A stretch of 64,000 bases of DNA from Gammaproteobacteria bacterium (GTDB lineage Bacteria; Pseudomonadota; Gammaproteobacteria; Xanthomonadales; SZUA-36): the NCBI GenBank assembly GCA_030428105.1, contig JAUIBE010000003.1:124001-188000 (forward strand), written 5' to 3'. Numbering within the stretch: position 1 is the stretch's first letter; every line of letters starts with the position of its first letter. The translations under genes were made by a program, and so were the position numbers. Below, in pieces: positions 35,552 to 46,685 of the stretch. The notes under the pieces are model-generated. The model was not told where the DNA came from and did no database searches. It saw only the letters and a program-made list of their open reading frames with translations.

Positions 35552-36301
35552 CTAGATATTCAGCGAACGACCACCATCCACGGCCAGGATCTGGCCGGTG
35601 ACGTACGGCGCATCGAGGGCCAGGTAGGCCACGGCCGAACTGATGTCTTCGGGGGCGCCGAGCCGTTCCAGCGCCACTCTCGAGAGCACCTCTGCCTTGG
35701 CCGATTCGCTGACTTCGCGTTCGGGCCAAAGGATGGCTCCAGGGGATACGCCGTTGACCCGAATGCCGGGGGCCAGCTCCCTGGCCAACGCCAGGGTCAT
35801 CATGCGCAGGCCGGCCTTGCTGGCGCTGTACACCGCGTGGCCCTGCATCGGGCGCTCGGCGTGCACATCGAGGATATTCACCACGCTGCCGCCAGCCGCG
35901 CGAAGCGGTTCGAGTAGTGACTGCACCAGGAAGTACGGGCCACGCAGGTTGCTGTTGACCAGGTCATCCCACTCGTAAGCCCGCGTGTCGCCAACCCTGG
36001 TGGGATAAAAGCGCGAGGCGTTGTTTACCAGCACGCTGAGTCCGCCGCCCCATTGCGCCAGTGCTTCATTGGTGGCCTGCGCCAGGGACGACACGCCCTG
36101 CGGGCTGGAAAGGTCGGCGGCGGTGGTGACCACGCTGTCTGGTCGGGCGGCATTCAGAGATTCGGCCACGGCCTGCGCCGGCGCCTCGCTGGCGTTGTAA
36201 TGCAGCACCACGTTGCAACCGCGCTGGTGCAGCGCACGCACGATGGCCTCGCCGATTCGCGCGGCGCCTCCGGTTACCAGGGCAGTCAGTTGGCTGGACA
36301 T
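35552..36301 (-). CDS. folM: pteridine reductase, short-chain dehydrogenase family
   Basis: 249 residues from ATG 36301, with GGAG 5 nt upstream. Rossmann motif TALVTGGAARIGEAIVRALH has the Arg after the glycines typical of NADPH-dependent pteridine reductases; the catalytic region has NNASRF, then the Asp-based NILDVHAERP and YSASKAG. Together with the neighbouring folB and folK it belongs to pterin/folate metabolism, reducing dihydrofolate or dihydromonapterin. Confidence 0.85.
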   Translation of the reverse strand: MSSQLTALVTGGAARIGEAIVRALHQRGCNVVLHYNASEAPAQAVAESLNAARPDSVVTTAADLSSPQGVSSLAQATNEALAQWGGGLSVLVNNASRFYPTRVGDTRAYEWDDLVNSNLRGPYFLVQSLLEPLRAAGGSVVNILDVHAERPMQGHAVYSASKAGLRMMTLALARELAPGIRVNGVSPGAILWPEREVSESAKAEVLSRVALERLGAPEDISSAVAYLALDAPYVTGQILAVDGGRSLNI

Positions 36302-36345
36302 GCGTACTCCGCTACAACACAATTCCGGGGCGAAACGGCCCCTAT

Positions 36346-37515
36346 ATGAACTCGTCTCAAAACATCCTGCCCGAACCCCCAGAGGACCTCAAGCAACACA
36401 GCGCGCGCTTGCATGCGCGTATTGTCGAGCGTATTGGGCAGGACGGCCCGATACCTTTTTCAACATTCATGGAAATGGCGCTGTACGAGCCCGGCCTGGG
36501 CTATTACTCGGCCGGCCTGCAGAAATTTGGCGCCGAGGGCGATTTCGTCACCGCGCCAGAACTGGGCGATGTGTTTGCCGCCTGCCTGGCGCGCCAGGTG
36601 GAGCAGGTAGCCGATACGCTGGGGGAAATCGAGATCCTGGAGATTGGCGCGGGAAGTGGGCAGTTGGCGGCGGACCTGATCAAGGAACTTCGCGGCCGGT
36701 CGCAGGCTAAAGCCAGCTCCTACAGGATTCTTGAGCGCAGCGCGCATTTGCGGGCCGTGCAGCGTGAAACCCTGGCGCAGGCCGGGCTGGAAGGCGCGGT
36801 GGAGTGGCTGGATGCGCCGCCCGATAAGCCATGGAAAGGCATCATCATCGCCAACGAGGTCATCGACGCACTGGCGGTGGAACGCTTCCAGCTTCGCGGT
36901 GGCGAGGTGCGCCAGGTGTGCGTCGACTTTGAAGACGGCGCCCTGAAACTGACCGACCGCGCCGCGCCGGATGACCTGGAGGCCACAGTTCGCGCGCTGG
37001 GTGATCTGCCCGCCGGCTATCGTTCGGAAGTTTGCCTGCTGTTGCAACCCTGGCTGAAAACGGTGACCGAAAGCCTCGAAACCGGCGTTGCCCTGTTTAT
37101 CGACTACGGTTACCCGCGCGCCGAGTATTACCTGCCCGAACGTCGCGATGGCACGCTGATCGCGCATTACCAGCACCGCGCACACGGCCAGCTACTGCGC
37201 TACCCGGGCTTGCAGGACCTGACCGCCTTCGTCGATTTCACCGCCGTCGCCGAGGCGGGTCAGTCCGCCGGCCTCGACTTGCTGGGCTACACCAACCAGG
37301 CGCTGTTCCTGATGTCCTGCGGCATGGACGAGGTGGTGCATGAACGCCTGACCGGCGACCCGGAACAGGACATGAGGGTCAACAACCAGGTCCGCCACCT
37401 GATGCTGCCCGGCATGATGGGCGAGAAGTTCCAGGTGATGGCGCTGGGTAGGGGGTGGCCTGGGGGTGAGGGGTTGAGGGGATTCTCGTTCAGGGATTTG
37501 AGCGCAAGGTTGTAG
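36346..37515 (+). CDS. MidA/NDUFAF7-like class I SAM methyltransferase (DUF185)
   Basis: 389 residues. Family opening PIPFSTFMEMALYEPGLGYYSAG, then GDFVTAPELGDVFAACLARQ and the SAM motif ILEIGAGSGQLAADLI. In eukaryotes the homologue methylates an Arg of a complex I subunit; the bacterial role is unproven. The 3' end codes for a Gly-rich tail over a guanine-run motif and overlaps the facing cca gene by 26 bp. Confidence 0.9.
   Translation: MNSSQNILPEPPEDLKQHSARLHARIVERIGQDGPIPFSTFMEMALYEPGLGYYSAGLQKFGAEGDFVTAPELGDVFAACLARQVEQVADTLGEIEILEIGAGSGQLAADLIKELRGRSQAKASSYRILERSAHLRAVQRETLAQAGLEGAVEWLDAPPDKPWKGIIIANEVIDALAVERFQLRGGEVRQVCVDFEDGALKLTDRAAPDDLEATVRALGDLPAGYRSEVCLLLQPWLKTVTESLETGVALFIDYGYPRAEYYLPERRDGTLIAHYQHRAHGQLLRYPGLQDLTAFVDFTAVAEAGQSAGLDLLGYTNQALFLMSCGMDEVVHERLTGDPEQDMRVNNQVRHLMLPGMMGEKFQVMALGRGWPGGEGLRGFSFRDLSARL
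37446..37481 (+). other. G-quadruplex-forming motif at the MidA-like gene 3' end
   Basis: Five guanine runs of 3-5 (37446-448, 451-455, 462-466, 470-473, 478-481) separated by 2-6 nt on the coding strand, just before the overlap with cca. Confidence 0.6.
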
Positions 37516-38827
37516 GAGCGGCGCCCTCGCCGCGATCCAACCTGGCAATGGCCTCCACCCGCGCACGGCGCAGCGCTTCACCCAATTCCGGCCCTGGTGG
37601 CACACCTTCTATATCCCGCGCGTTGATGGATTGCACCGCCTCGAGCGCGCGGCGCATGAAGTCGGCCTGGGGGTAATCGCGCTCTCCGAGGCCGAGGCGG
37701 CCGCGGTAGTCGGCCTCGCAGGCGGCCAAGAATGGTTCCAGGCGTTCGGGGCGGCGCAGGAAGTCCCCGGCCTCGATCATGCGCATGATCTTCTCGGGCC
37801 GCATTTCCAGAGCCCGGTGGCAGCGCAGGTGCAGTTTGCACACGGCGACGGCCAGATCGCGGTATTCGTTGGGCGTGCGCAACCGCGCGCATACGGCCTC
37901 AACCAGCGGCACGCCCGCGTCATCGTGACCATGGTGCGCGGGCAAAACTGATTCCGGTGTCAGCGCCTTGCCCAGGTCGTGCACCAGCACCGCGAACGCA
38001 ACATCGGGAGCCGCGATGCCGCCAGCCAGGCGGGCGGACATATCCAGCGCCATCAGCACGTGCACGCCGGTATCCACCTCGGGGTGGTACTTCTCGGTTT
38101 GCGGAACGCCGAACAAGGCATCCACCTCGGGGAGCAGTTTGGCCAGCGCGCCGCAGTCTCGCAGCACCTCAACAAAACGGCTGGGCCTGCAGGTTGCCAG
38201 CGCATCGGTGATTTCCGCCCAGACGCGTTCCGAGGCCAGGTCGGCCAACTCGCCCGACTCGACCAGGCTGCGCATCAGCGCCAGGGTTTCCGGGTGCACG
38301 GTGAAGTTGAAATCGGCCAGCCGCGCGGCGAAGCGTGCGACGCGCAGCACGCGAAGCGGGTCCTCGGCAAAGGCGGGCGATACGTGGCGCAACACGCGCG
38401 CTTCCAGGTCGGCCTGGCCGCCGTAGGGGTCGATCAGCTGGCCATCCTGGTCGCGGGCAATCGCGTTAATGGTCAGGTCGCGGCGTTCGAGGTCTTCTTC
38501 CAGCGTGACGCCGGGATGAAAATCCACGCTGAAGCCGTGGTAGCCGCGCCCCGACTTTTTCTCGGTGCGGGCCAGCGCGAACTCCTCGCCGGTTTTGGGG
38601 TGAAGGAACACCGGGAAAGCAGCGCCCACCTGGCGCAGGCCTTCCGCCTTGAGTGCCTCAGGTGAACTGCCCACCACCACCCAGTCGCGGCAGCGATGAG
38701 GGATGCCGAGCAGTTCGTCCCGGACCGCCCCACCTACCAGGAATGTCTTGGACGGGTCCAGGGCGCTAGTACCGTCGTCGCGGGCTGCGGCGAAGTGCGT
38801 CGAGCCGGCTCTGGTGGGTACAGCCAC
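37490..38827 (-). CDS. cca: multifunctional CCA tRNA nucleotidyltransferase
   Basis: 445 residues from GTG 38827. Nucleotidyltransferase head: KTFLVGGAVRDELLGIPHRC and ERRDLTINAIARD; then the A/C-specific helical region and an HD phosphohydrolase domain (VLVHDLGKALTPESVL, GHDDAG) typical of the E. coli-type enzyme. It adds or repairs tRNA CCA ends. The first about 30 residues precede the conserved start and overlap the upstream gene by 62 bp; no other usual start codon is available nearer the domain. Confidence 0.95.
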   Translation of the reverse strand: MAVPTRAGSTHFAAARDDGTSALDPSKTFLVGGAVRDELLGIPHRCRDWVVVGSSPEALKAEGLRQVGAAFPVFLHPKTGEEFALARTEKKSGRGYHGFSVDFHPGVTLEEDLERRDLTINAIARDQDGQLIDPYGGQADLEARVLRHVSPAFAEDPLRVLRVARFAARLADFNFTVHPETLALMRSLVESGELADLASERVWAEITDALATCRPSRFVEVLRDCGALAKLLPEVDALFGVPQTEKYHPEVDTGVHVLMALDMSARLAGGIAAPDVAFAVLVHDLGKALTPESVLPAHHGHDDAGVPLVEAVCARLRTPNEYRDLAVAVCKLHLRCHRALEMRPEKIMRMIEAGDFLRRPERLEPFLAACEADYRGRLGLGERDYPQADFMRRALEAVQSINARDIEGVPPGPELGEALRRARVEAIARLDRGEGAAPTTLRSNP

Positions 38828-39716
38828 CGAGGTGACTGCGCATCAGCCCGTTGTAGGGGCGCGGGTCTATTCCCAGTTGTGGCAGCGCGTTTTGTGCGCT
38901 GACGTTATCTATCTGCAGCGAGCGATAGTTGTCGCTGGAAAACGGCTTGCCGGGCACGAAATCGAACACCAGGCCCTGCAGGCGGGAAATCGGGTCGGGT
39001 AACCCAATCACCAGGCGTTTCTTGCCCATGGCGCTGGCGGTGAAGCGCACCAACTGCAACAGCGAGGCCTCTTTTGGTCCCACCAGCGGATAGGTCTGGC
39101 CAATCGCGCTGCGCGAATCCAGCGCCGTGGCGATGGCTTCTGCCACGTCGCCCACCCACACCGGCTGCATGCGCGCGCCGGGGCAGGCCAGCGGCAGCAG
39201 GGGAACAAAACGCAGCAGGCTGGCAAAACGGTTGAAGAATGAATCGTCCACGCCAAAGATCACCGAGGGCTGCACGATAGTGAACTGCAGCCCACTGGCG
39301 CGCAGCAGATCCTCCGCCTCGCCCTTGGTGCGCAGGTAATGGCTGGCTTTGGGGTTCTGGCTGTCGGCATTCAGCGCACTCACGTACAGGATGCGCTTCA
39401 CGCCCGCGCCCTTGCTGGCGGTGATCAGGCTTTCGGTCAGGGCCACGTGCGCCTTGTGGAAGCCTTTTCCGCTGCGGCCACGCTCGTTGAGGATGCCCAC
39501 CAGGTTGACCACTGCATCGACGCCTTCCAGCGCCTTTTGCAGGTCCTCGGCATCGTAGGGGTTGGCGCGCCGCAACTGCACGCCCTGCACCAGGCGCAAG
39601 TGGCGGCAGCGTTCGGGATCACGGGTCAAAACTATGCAGTGGTGCCCACGCGCGGTGAGCGCGGGCAGCAGGTTGCTTCCGACAAAGCCGGAACCGCCGA
39701 TGAGTGCGATGTTCAT
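38766..39716 (-). CDS. NDUFA9-like NAD(P)-binding protein (atypical SDR)
   Basis: 316 residues. Rossmann GGSGFVGSNLLPALTARGH, then LEGVDAVVNLVGILNERG, RILYVSALNADS and YLRTKGEAEDLL, the pattern of complex-I-NDUFA9/epimerase-like proteins. Located between slt and cca, a common gammaproteobacterial order. It starts inside the slt stop (ATGA). No assigned reaction. Confidence 0.88.
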   Translation of the reverse strand: MNIALIGGSGFVGSNLLPALTARGHHCIVLTRDPERCRHLRLVQGVQLRRANPYDAEDLQKALEGVDAVVNLVGILNERGRSGKGFHKAHVALTESLITASKGAGVKRILYVSALNADSQNPKASHYLRTKGEAEDLLRASGLQFTIVQPSVIFGVDDSFFNRFASLLRFVPLLPLACPGARMQPVWVGDVAEAIATALDSRSAIGQTYPLVGPKEASLLQLVRFTASAMGKKRLVIGLPDPISRLQGLVFDFVPGKPFSSDNYRSLQIDNVSAQNALPQLGIDPRPYNGLMRSHLGGCTHQSRLDALRRSPRRRY

Positions 39717-41728
39717 TCAGCGCCCATGTTCGCGTCTCCCGGACAAACCACCTCGGCTGTCTTCGGGCTCATCATGGTACCCGATCCGACCGCTGGCATG
39801 CGCGAGGAGACACGAACCACGGGCTGGGCGGTGCGCCAGTCGTAGATCGTGGAGAAGGCAAGCACGCGCGGAATGTACTCGCGCGTTTCAAAGTAAGAGA
39901 TGGTTTCAATCCAGGCCGCGGCCTCGCTGGGGCGCGAACCGTCGAGCCAGCGATCCACCGCGCCAGGCCCGGCGTTGTAGGCGCCGGTGGCCAGCACCCG
40001 GTTGTCGCTGTACTCGTCCAGCATCTCGCGCAGGTAGGCGGTGCCAAGCTGGATGTTCATATCGGGCTGGGACAACTGGTGACTGCCCTGGTAGCTGATG
40101 CCCTGGCGGCGACTGACGCGTTGCGCGGTGCCCGGCATAAGCTGCATCAGCCCGCGTGCACCGGCGCTGGAAACCGCATCGGCGGCCATCGCGCTCTCCG
40201 AGCGCATCAGCCCCATCACCCAGCTTGGATCCAGGTTATGGGCGGCTGCGTATTGCTGGATGCTTTGCTGGTGGGCCACCGGAAAGCGCCACTCGTACCA
40301 GTTGAAATCGCCACTGTCGGCCAGCGCCAGGATCACCACGTCGGGCCAGTCCTCTTCAATGGCCAGGCCGGCCGCGGCGCGCAGGCCGGGTACATCCAGG
40401 CGCTTGGTGGCCAGGGTCCATTCAGAACGCGCCCAGTTGTCGATGCCAGCCTTGCGCAACTCCAGGCTGCGGGCGATATCGGGGCGCGCCTTGAGACTGT
40501 CGATCGCAGACGCCTCAACGTTTGGCGTTTCGGGACAAATGTAATAGGGGCTGTCCAGCTGGTCGGCGGCCAGGAAGCCATAATAAGTGGCGCGATTTGC
40601 CACCCGCTCCATCGCCGCCTGGCCTTCATCAGCACGCCCCTGCTCCATCGCTGCGCGCGCCCACCAGTACTGCCAGCGGTCATCATCGCGCAGCGAGTCG
40701 TCCATCTGGTCAACGGCGCCGATCACTTCGACCCAGTCTGCTTTCGCAATCCCGGCGCGGGCCCACCATTCGAGCATGGTGCCATCGCGATAATCGGCGG
40801 GTACCGCACGCATCCTCTCGAAGATGCCACCAGTGCCCTCCACAGCTGACCACACTGCAATTTCGCGCAGGATGCTGGCGCGTTCGGCCTCGCTCCAGGA
40901 GAAATGCCCATCGAGGGTGTTGAAATAGCGCCAGGCCCGGTCGCCATCCGAGCGCGCCAGGCGGCGCAGCCCGTAGCTGGTGATGTCCTGGCTCCAGTTG
41001 TTGTCCGGCCACGACCGGGCCTGGTCGAGGCGCGCGTAGCGGGCGCGGTCCTGGTCGATCCAGCGATCCGCCCACGGTTCAGCGGGGGCATCCAGGAAGC
41101 GTTTCAGGTAGCGCGCCATGCCGGGGTTGCGTTCATCGAAGCTCAGCTTGATACGGGCCCAGGCCAGAGAAGAACTGACACCACCCTCGGCAATCAGCCA
41201 GTCGAACAGCGGGTCGCACTCTTTGGGTTGCGACTGGCCGGCCAGCCACAGCGATTGCGCTTCGGACTGCAAGCCATCCTTTTGCCCCCGCGCCAGGCGG
41301 GCCCTGGCCCGGTAACAGCGAATGCGGGTGTCACTCTGGCCATCGGCGTACTGCAAAATGGTGTCCCAGTTGCGGCGCTCACCCTGGGCGCGCAGCCAGG
41401 CGCGCTCCAGGCCAGGGGTGAAAGCCCAGTCCTGGTAGGTGTCCAGGAAAGCGGCCATCTGGGTGGGGTCTACCGTGCTGCGCTTCGACAGCATGGCGTT
41501 GTATTCCAGGTAGGGGTACAGCAGGTAGTCGCCCAGCCCGGGCAGCAGCGCCTCGGTGGTGGCGCGGTCGCCCCGGCGGGCGGCATCCCATGCTTTGACA
41601 AAATCTGCGCGATGCGCGGCCTGCGGGTCCGAGGCGTCGGAAAACGCCGGCGATGCCGGCAAAATCAGGCAGCAAAAGAGAGCGCAGAGCAAGGCTGCTA
41701 AACTGCCGGATAACCTACCCATGGTCAT
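39713..41728 (-). CDS. slt: soluble lytic murein transglycosylase (Slt70 type)
   Basis: 671 residues from ATG 41728 (ATG 41722 also possible), giving a signal peptide (LAALLCALFCCLILPASPA). A long alpha-superhelical U/L domain is followed by the catalytic domain at the C-terminus: NLDPSWVMGLMRSESAM with the catalytic Glu, SAGARGLMQLMPGTAQRVS and LATGAYNAGPGAVDRWL. It cuts glycan strands of peptidoglycan to 1,6-anhydro ends in the periplasm. First gene of slt-NDUFA9-like-cca. Confidence 0.95.
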   Translation of the reverse strand: MTMGRLSGSLAALLCALFCCLILPASPAFSDASDPQAAHRADFVKAWDAARRGDRATTEALLPGLGDYLLYPYLEYNAMLSKRSTVDPTQMAAFLDTYQDWAFTPGLERAWLRAQGERRNWDTILQYADGQSDTRIRCYRARARLARGQKDGLQSEAQSLWLAGQSQPKECDPLFDWLIAEGGVSSSLAWARIKLSFDERNPGMARYLKRFLDAPAEPWADRWIDQDRARYARLDQARSWPDNNWSQDITSYGLRRLARSDGDRAWRYFNTLDGHFSWSEAERASILREIAVWSAVEGTGGIFERMRAVPADYRDGTMLEWWARAGIAKADWVEVIGAVDQMDDSLRDDDRWQYWWARAAMEQGRADEGQAAMERVANRATYYGFLAADQLDSPYYICPETPNVEASAIDSLKARPDIARSLELRKAGIDNWARSEWTLATKRLDVPGLRAAAGLAIEEDWPDVVILALADSGDFNWYEWRFPVAHQQSIQQYAAAHNLDPSWVMGLMRSESAMAADAVSSAGARGLMQLMPGTAQRVSRRQGISYQGSHQLSQPDMNIQLGTAYLREMLDEYSDNRVLATGAYNAGPGAVDRWLDGSRPSEAAAWIETISYFETREYIPRVLAFSTIYDWRTAQPVVRVSSRMPAVGSGTMMSPKTAEVVCPGDANMGAE

Positions 41729-41798
41729 TTGACGGGCCACTGCATGCAGAATAAATCCAACAAAAAAACCTCGCAAGGGGTAGCCGGGGTGCGCGCCA

Positions 41799-42605
41799 GT
41801 GCCGTGGCTTGAGTTTGCGATCATCGGAGCCGCAGCCGGCTACCTGGCTGGTTTCCTTGGCATTGGCGGGGGGCTGGTGACCGTGCCGGCGCTGACCTGG
41901 TTGTTCCTGCAAATGCCGGAAACCAGCGACCGCGCGATCCACTACGCGGTCGCCACCTCGCTGGCTACCATGCTGGTGACCTCTCTGAGCTCGATCATCG
42001 CCCACCATCGCCGGCAGGCGGTCTTCTGGAGCGAAGTGCAGCGCCTGGCGGGCGGCCTGTTGCTGGGCGCCCTCGCGGGCGCAGCGCTGGCCAGCGCCTT
42101 GCAACCTGCGCGGCTGACCCTTGTATTTGCCGGTTTTGCCTTCCTGGCCGGCCTGCAGTTGCTGCTTTCGCCCGCGGTGCGGGGTGAAAAGCCGCTTCCC
42201 GGCGTGGCGGGTAGCAGCGTGGTTGGCGTGCTGATAGGGGGTATTTCCAGCATGGTGGGCATCGGCGGCGGCAGCCTCACCGGCCCGTGGCTGATGTGGC
42301 ACGGGGTACGCGCGCAGAACGCGGTAGCCACCGCGGCAGCCTGTGGTTATCCCATCGCCGTGGCGGGAACCGTGGCGTTCGTGGTGCTTGGGTGGAAATC
42401 CGCCGATGGCAGCTCGACGCTGGGCTACGTCCATGGCCCGGCGTGGCTGGGCGTTTCGCTGATGGGTGCAGTGGCCGCGCCGTTTGGCGCAGCCACTGTC
42501 CACAAACTTTCACCGGCGCTGGTGAAGCGCCTTTTTGGAATGGTACTGCTGCTGATTGCGCTGCGCCTGGGATGGCGCACCATCAGCAGCATGCAAATGA
42601 TCTAG
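41799..42605 (+). CDS. TSUP/TauE-SafE family membrane permease
   Basis: 268 residues, GTG start, about eight TM helices. Repeated family motif GYLAGFLGIGGGLVTVPAL in the first half and GGISSMVGIGGGSLTGPWL in the second. TSUP members export sulfite, sulfonates or related organosulfur anions, or handle small carboxylates; substrate unknown here. Its stop shares CTAG with the facing dsbA. Confidence 0.9.
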   Translation: MPWLEFAIIGAAAGYLAGFLGIGGGLVTVPALTWLFLQMPETSDRAIHYAVATSLATMLVTSLSSIIAHHRRQAVFWSEVQRLAGGLLLGALAGAALASALQPARLTLVFAGFAFLAGLQLLLSPAVRGEKPLPGVAGSSVVGVLIGGISSMVGIGGGSLTGPWLMWHGVRAQNAVATAAACGYPIAVAGTVAFVVLGWKSADGSSTLGYVHGPAWLGVSLMGAVAAPFGAATVHKLSPALVKRLFGMVLLLIALRLGWRTISSMQMI

Positions 42606-43309
42606 CGGCCTTCCGCTGCAGCTTCGGCCTCGGCAGCTTCGGAGCCAGTGCTTGCCATGGCCGCTGCTTCCTGGGCAACCAGGGTATCAACCACGTCGAG
42701 CAGGGTGTCGTAGTTGGGCACGTCTTTGCTGCCCTTGATCAGGTACTTGCCGGCCACGATCATGCTGGGCGTTCCGTTCACGCCGTAGGTCTGGACCAGG
42801 GTCTGGTCTTTACGCAGCTTGGCGTCCACTGCAAACGACTGGGAAGTGGCAACAAATTCACTGGCCGTTACGCCAAACTCGGAGTAGAACTCGGCAAGTT
42901 CATCGATGCTGCGCATGATGCGCTTTTCTTTCCACAGCGCATCCATCAGCGGACCATGCGCTTCTTCTGCCACACCCATCATTTCGGCGGTGACGTAGGC
43001 GCGGGCGTAGAGCTCCCAGGTGCGGCGCCCGAAAATTACCGGAATGCGAACGAAATTCACATTCTCAGGCTGGCGCTTCTGCCAGTTGGCAATAAACGGC
43101 TCAAACGTATTGCAGTGCGAGCACATGTAGCTGAATGCCTCGGTGACCACCACGTTGCCATCGTTGGCCGGAGCCTGCGCCTGGTCAATTTTGAAATAGT
43201 GAATGCCTTCCTGGTACTTGGCGTTCTGCGCCATGGCGGGAAACGCCAGCAGCATCAGTGCGGCCGCGGCGAATGCGCCGGTCCAGGCCTTGGTTGTCGT
43301 TTTAATCAT
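42602..43309 (-). CDS. dsbA: thiol:disulfide interchange protein DsbA
   Basis: 235 residues. Signal peptide (AAAALMLLAFPAMAQ), thioredoxin fold with active site CSHC at residues 63-66 (SYMCSHCNTFEPF), helical insert, and cis-Pro loop GVNGTPSMIV. It introduces disulfides into periplasmic proteins, which matters here because the 9-14 kb cassette encodes several Cys-rich exported proteins. An Ala/Glu-rich C-terminal tail is unusual but harmless. Downstream of cytochrome c4, as in pseudomonads. Confidence 0.96.
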   Translation of the reverse strand: MIKTTTKAWTGAFAAAALMLLAFPAMAQNAKYQEGIHYFKIDQAQAPANDGNVVVTEAFSYMCSHCNTFEPFIANWQKRQPENVNFVRIPVIFGRRTWELYARAYVTAEMMGVAEEAHGPLMDALWKEKRIMRSIDELAEFYSEFGVTASEFVATSQSFAVDAKLRKDQTLVQTYGVNGTPSMIVAGKYLIKGSKDVPNYDTLLDVVDTLVAQEAAAMASTGSEAAEAEAAAEGR

Positions 43310-43424
43310 TTCTGGTCAACTCCCAGTGAATTCTTTGGTCATGGGTTCGGCTGTTACGGCGAACGTTGCCTTACAGACCGCCAGGGACCCGGCAGGTTCC
43401 GGCGCCGGCCGCAATTGCTTTTCT

Positions 43425-44060
43425 CTAGTTCGCCTTGTGCAGGCCGTGGAGATAGCTGGAAACCGCCTCGATTTCCTTGTCGGTGATGCGTGCAGCCACA
43501 CCCACCATGACCAGGCTGGAGGCATCGTCTTCGCCCCAGTGTTCACCGCTGCGGAAGCGGGTGAGCAGCTTGGCGGTATAGGCCGGCTGCTGGCCGGCCA
43601 GCGCCGGGTAGCCGGAAAGCGGGTTGCCTTCGCCCACCGGGCCGTGACAGGCCATGCAGGCAGGCACACCGGTTTCGGGGTTGCCAGCCTGGTAGATGCG
43701 TCGACCGAGGTCGACTTTCGATTCCTCGGCAACGCCAATCTTGCGCGGCTGGGCAGAGAAGTAAGCCGCCAGGTTGGCAAAGTCCTGCTCGCTGAGGCTG
43801 GCAACGATGGCAGTCATTTCAGGCACAGGGCGGTCGTTAGACTGGATCAGCAGCATTTGGCGAACGAGATAGTCCTCGTGCTGGCCGGCCAGGCTGGGCC
43901 AGATCGCCATGATGCTGTTGCCGTCGGCGCCATGACAGGCCGCACACACGGCGGACTGAGCCTGCCCGGCAGAGGCGTCGCCCTCAAGGCTTTGTGCCAG
44001 CAAAGGCGTGGACAGAACCAGCAAGGCCAGCGCGGCCACTGCGCGAATTGACAACTTCAT
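43425..44060 (-). CDS. dihaem cytochrome c4
   Basis: 211 residues from ATG 44060, with GGAG 8 nt upstream and a signal peptide ([16 protein letters not shown]). Two CxxCH haem sites, CAACH and CMACH, one per similar half, with downstream Met ligands in PVPEMTAIV and SLVMVGVAA. Periplasmic electron carrier to terminal oxidases. Conserved neighbour of dsbA and divergent from engB. Confidence 0.94.
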   Translation of the reverse strand: MKLSIRAVAALALLVLSTPLLAQSLEGDASAGQAQSAVCAACHGADGNSIMAIWPSLAGQHEDYLVRQMLLIQSNDRPVPEMTAIVASLSEQDFANLAAYFSAQPRKIGVAEESKVDLGRRIYQAGNPETGVPACMACHGPVGEGNPLSGYPALAGQQPAYTAKLLTRFRSGEHWGEDDASSLVMVGVAARITDKEIEAVSSYLHGLHKAN

Positions 44061-44195
44061 CGAGCTTTCTCCTCGTTGTTCCAGGTACACCAGCCCCATT
44101 TCGCGGTCGGGACCGGTAGAATGACCGCACATTATCCCGGTTTCAGCGATTCGCTTCCACTAAAGTCCGCCGCATTCAGTCCCTGGAAAAACCGC

Positions 44196-45847
<1,652 letters not shown>

Positions 45848-45857
45848 GCAGCGGACG

Positions 45858-46685
45858 ATGAGCGCGTTGCAACTGGCGCTGTTCGGAAGCCCGGTTGCGC
45901 GCTCGAAATCGCCGCGCATCCACCAGGCCTTCGCCGGCCAGTTCGGGCTCGAGATTGACTACGGCCTGATCGAGGCCTCAGCCGAAGCGTTTCCTGGGAA
46001 GCTGGCGAACTTTCGCAGCGAAGGCGGCGTCGGTTGCAACATCACCTTGCCAGTGAAAACCCTGGCGTTCGAACAGGCGGCTCACCCCAGCCAGGGCGCC
46101 ACGCTGGCGCGGGCCGCCAACACGCTGTGGTGGGATGAGAAGGGCGAGTGCCATGCCGACAACACCGATGGGCCGGGGCTGGTCGCCGACCTGGAAGGCT
46201 CACTGGGGTTGGACCTTGCTGGCTGCCGCATTTTACTGCTGGGCGCCGGTGGCGCCGCAGCCGGCGTGCTGGGCGCCTTGTTGGCGCGCAAACCTGCATC
46301 GGTGACCATTGCCAACCGCACCCTTTCACGCGCTAGCGAACTGGCGCAACGCCATCAACCCGTGGGCCAGGTCAATGCGATCGCGGTAACAGAACTGGGC
46401 GATTATCCAGGCGCCGACCTGGTGCTGGACGCCACTTCCAGCGGCCACCAGGGCACCCACCCCACCATCCCCTACCAGGCGCTGGCATCGGCAAAACTGG
46501 TGTATTCGCTGAATTACGGTGCGGCAGCCGCACCGCTGGGCAAACTCGCCAGGCTGGCCGATGCACAATTCCACGATGGCCTGGGCATGCTGGTGGAGCA
46601 GGCGGCCTGCTCGTTTGAAATCTGGACTGGAAGGAAACCCGCCACCGCGCCGGTGCTGGCGCAAATCAGTATGGAATCAGTCTGA
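45858..46685 (+). CDS. aroE: shikimate dehydrogenase
   Basis: 275 residues. N-terminal substrate domain LFGSPVARSKSPRIHQAFA and GCNITLPVKTLAFE (conserved Lys), NADP domain LLLGAGGAAAGVLGALL with ANRTLSRASEL, and the late NDGLGMLVEQAA-type motif (HDGLGMLVEQAACSFEIW). Reduces 3-dehydroshikimate. Stop overlaps the facing TRAP permease gene by 9 bp. Confidence 0.96.
   Translation: MSALQLALFGSPVARSKSPRIHQAFAGQFGLEIDYGLIEASAEAFPGKLANFRSEGGVGCNITLPVKTLAFEQAAHPSQGATLARAANTLWWDEKGECHADNTDGPGLVADLEGSLGLDLAGCRILLLGAGGAAAGVLGALLARKPASVTIANRTLSRASELAQRHQPVGQVNAIAVTELGDYPGADLVLDATSSGHQGTHPTIPYQALASAKLVYSLNYGAAAAPLGKLARLADAQFHDGLGMLVEQAACSFEIWTGRKPATAPVLAQISMESV

Noticed and set aside
46677-46685. Treating the aroE/DctQ, MidA/cca and sigma/STING-like overlaps as frameshift errors
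   Set aside because: Both proteins of each pair keep full-length conserved C-termini or sensible ends; short convergent overlaps recur throughout this window.
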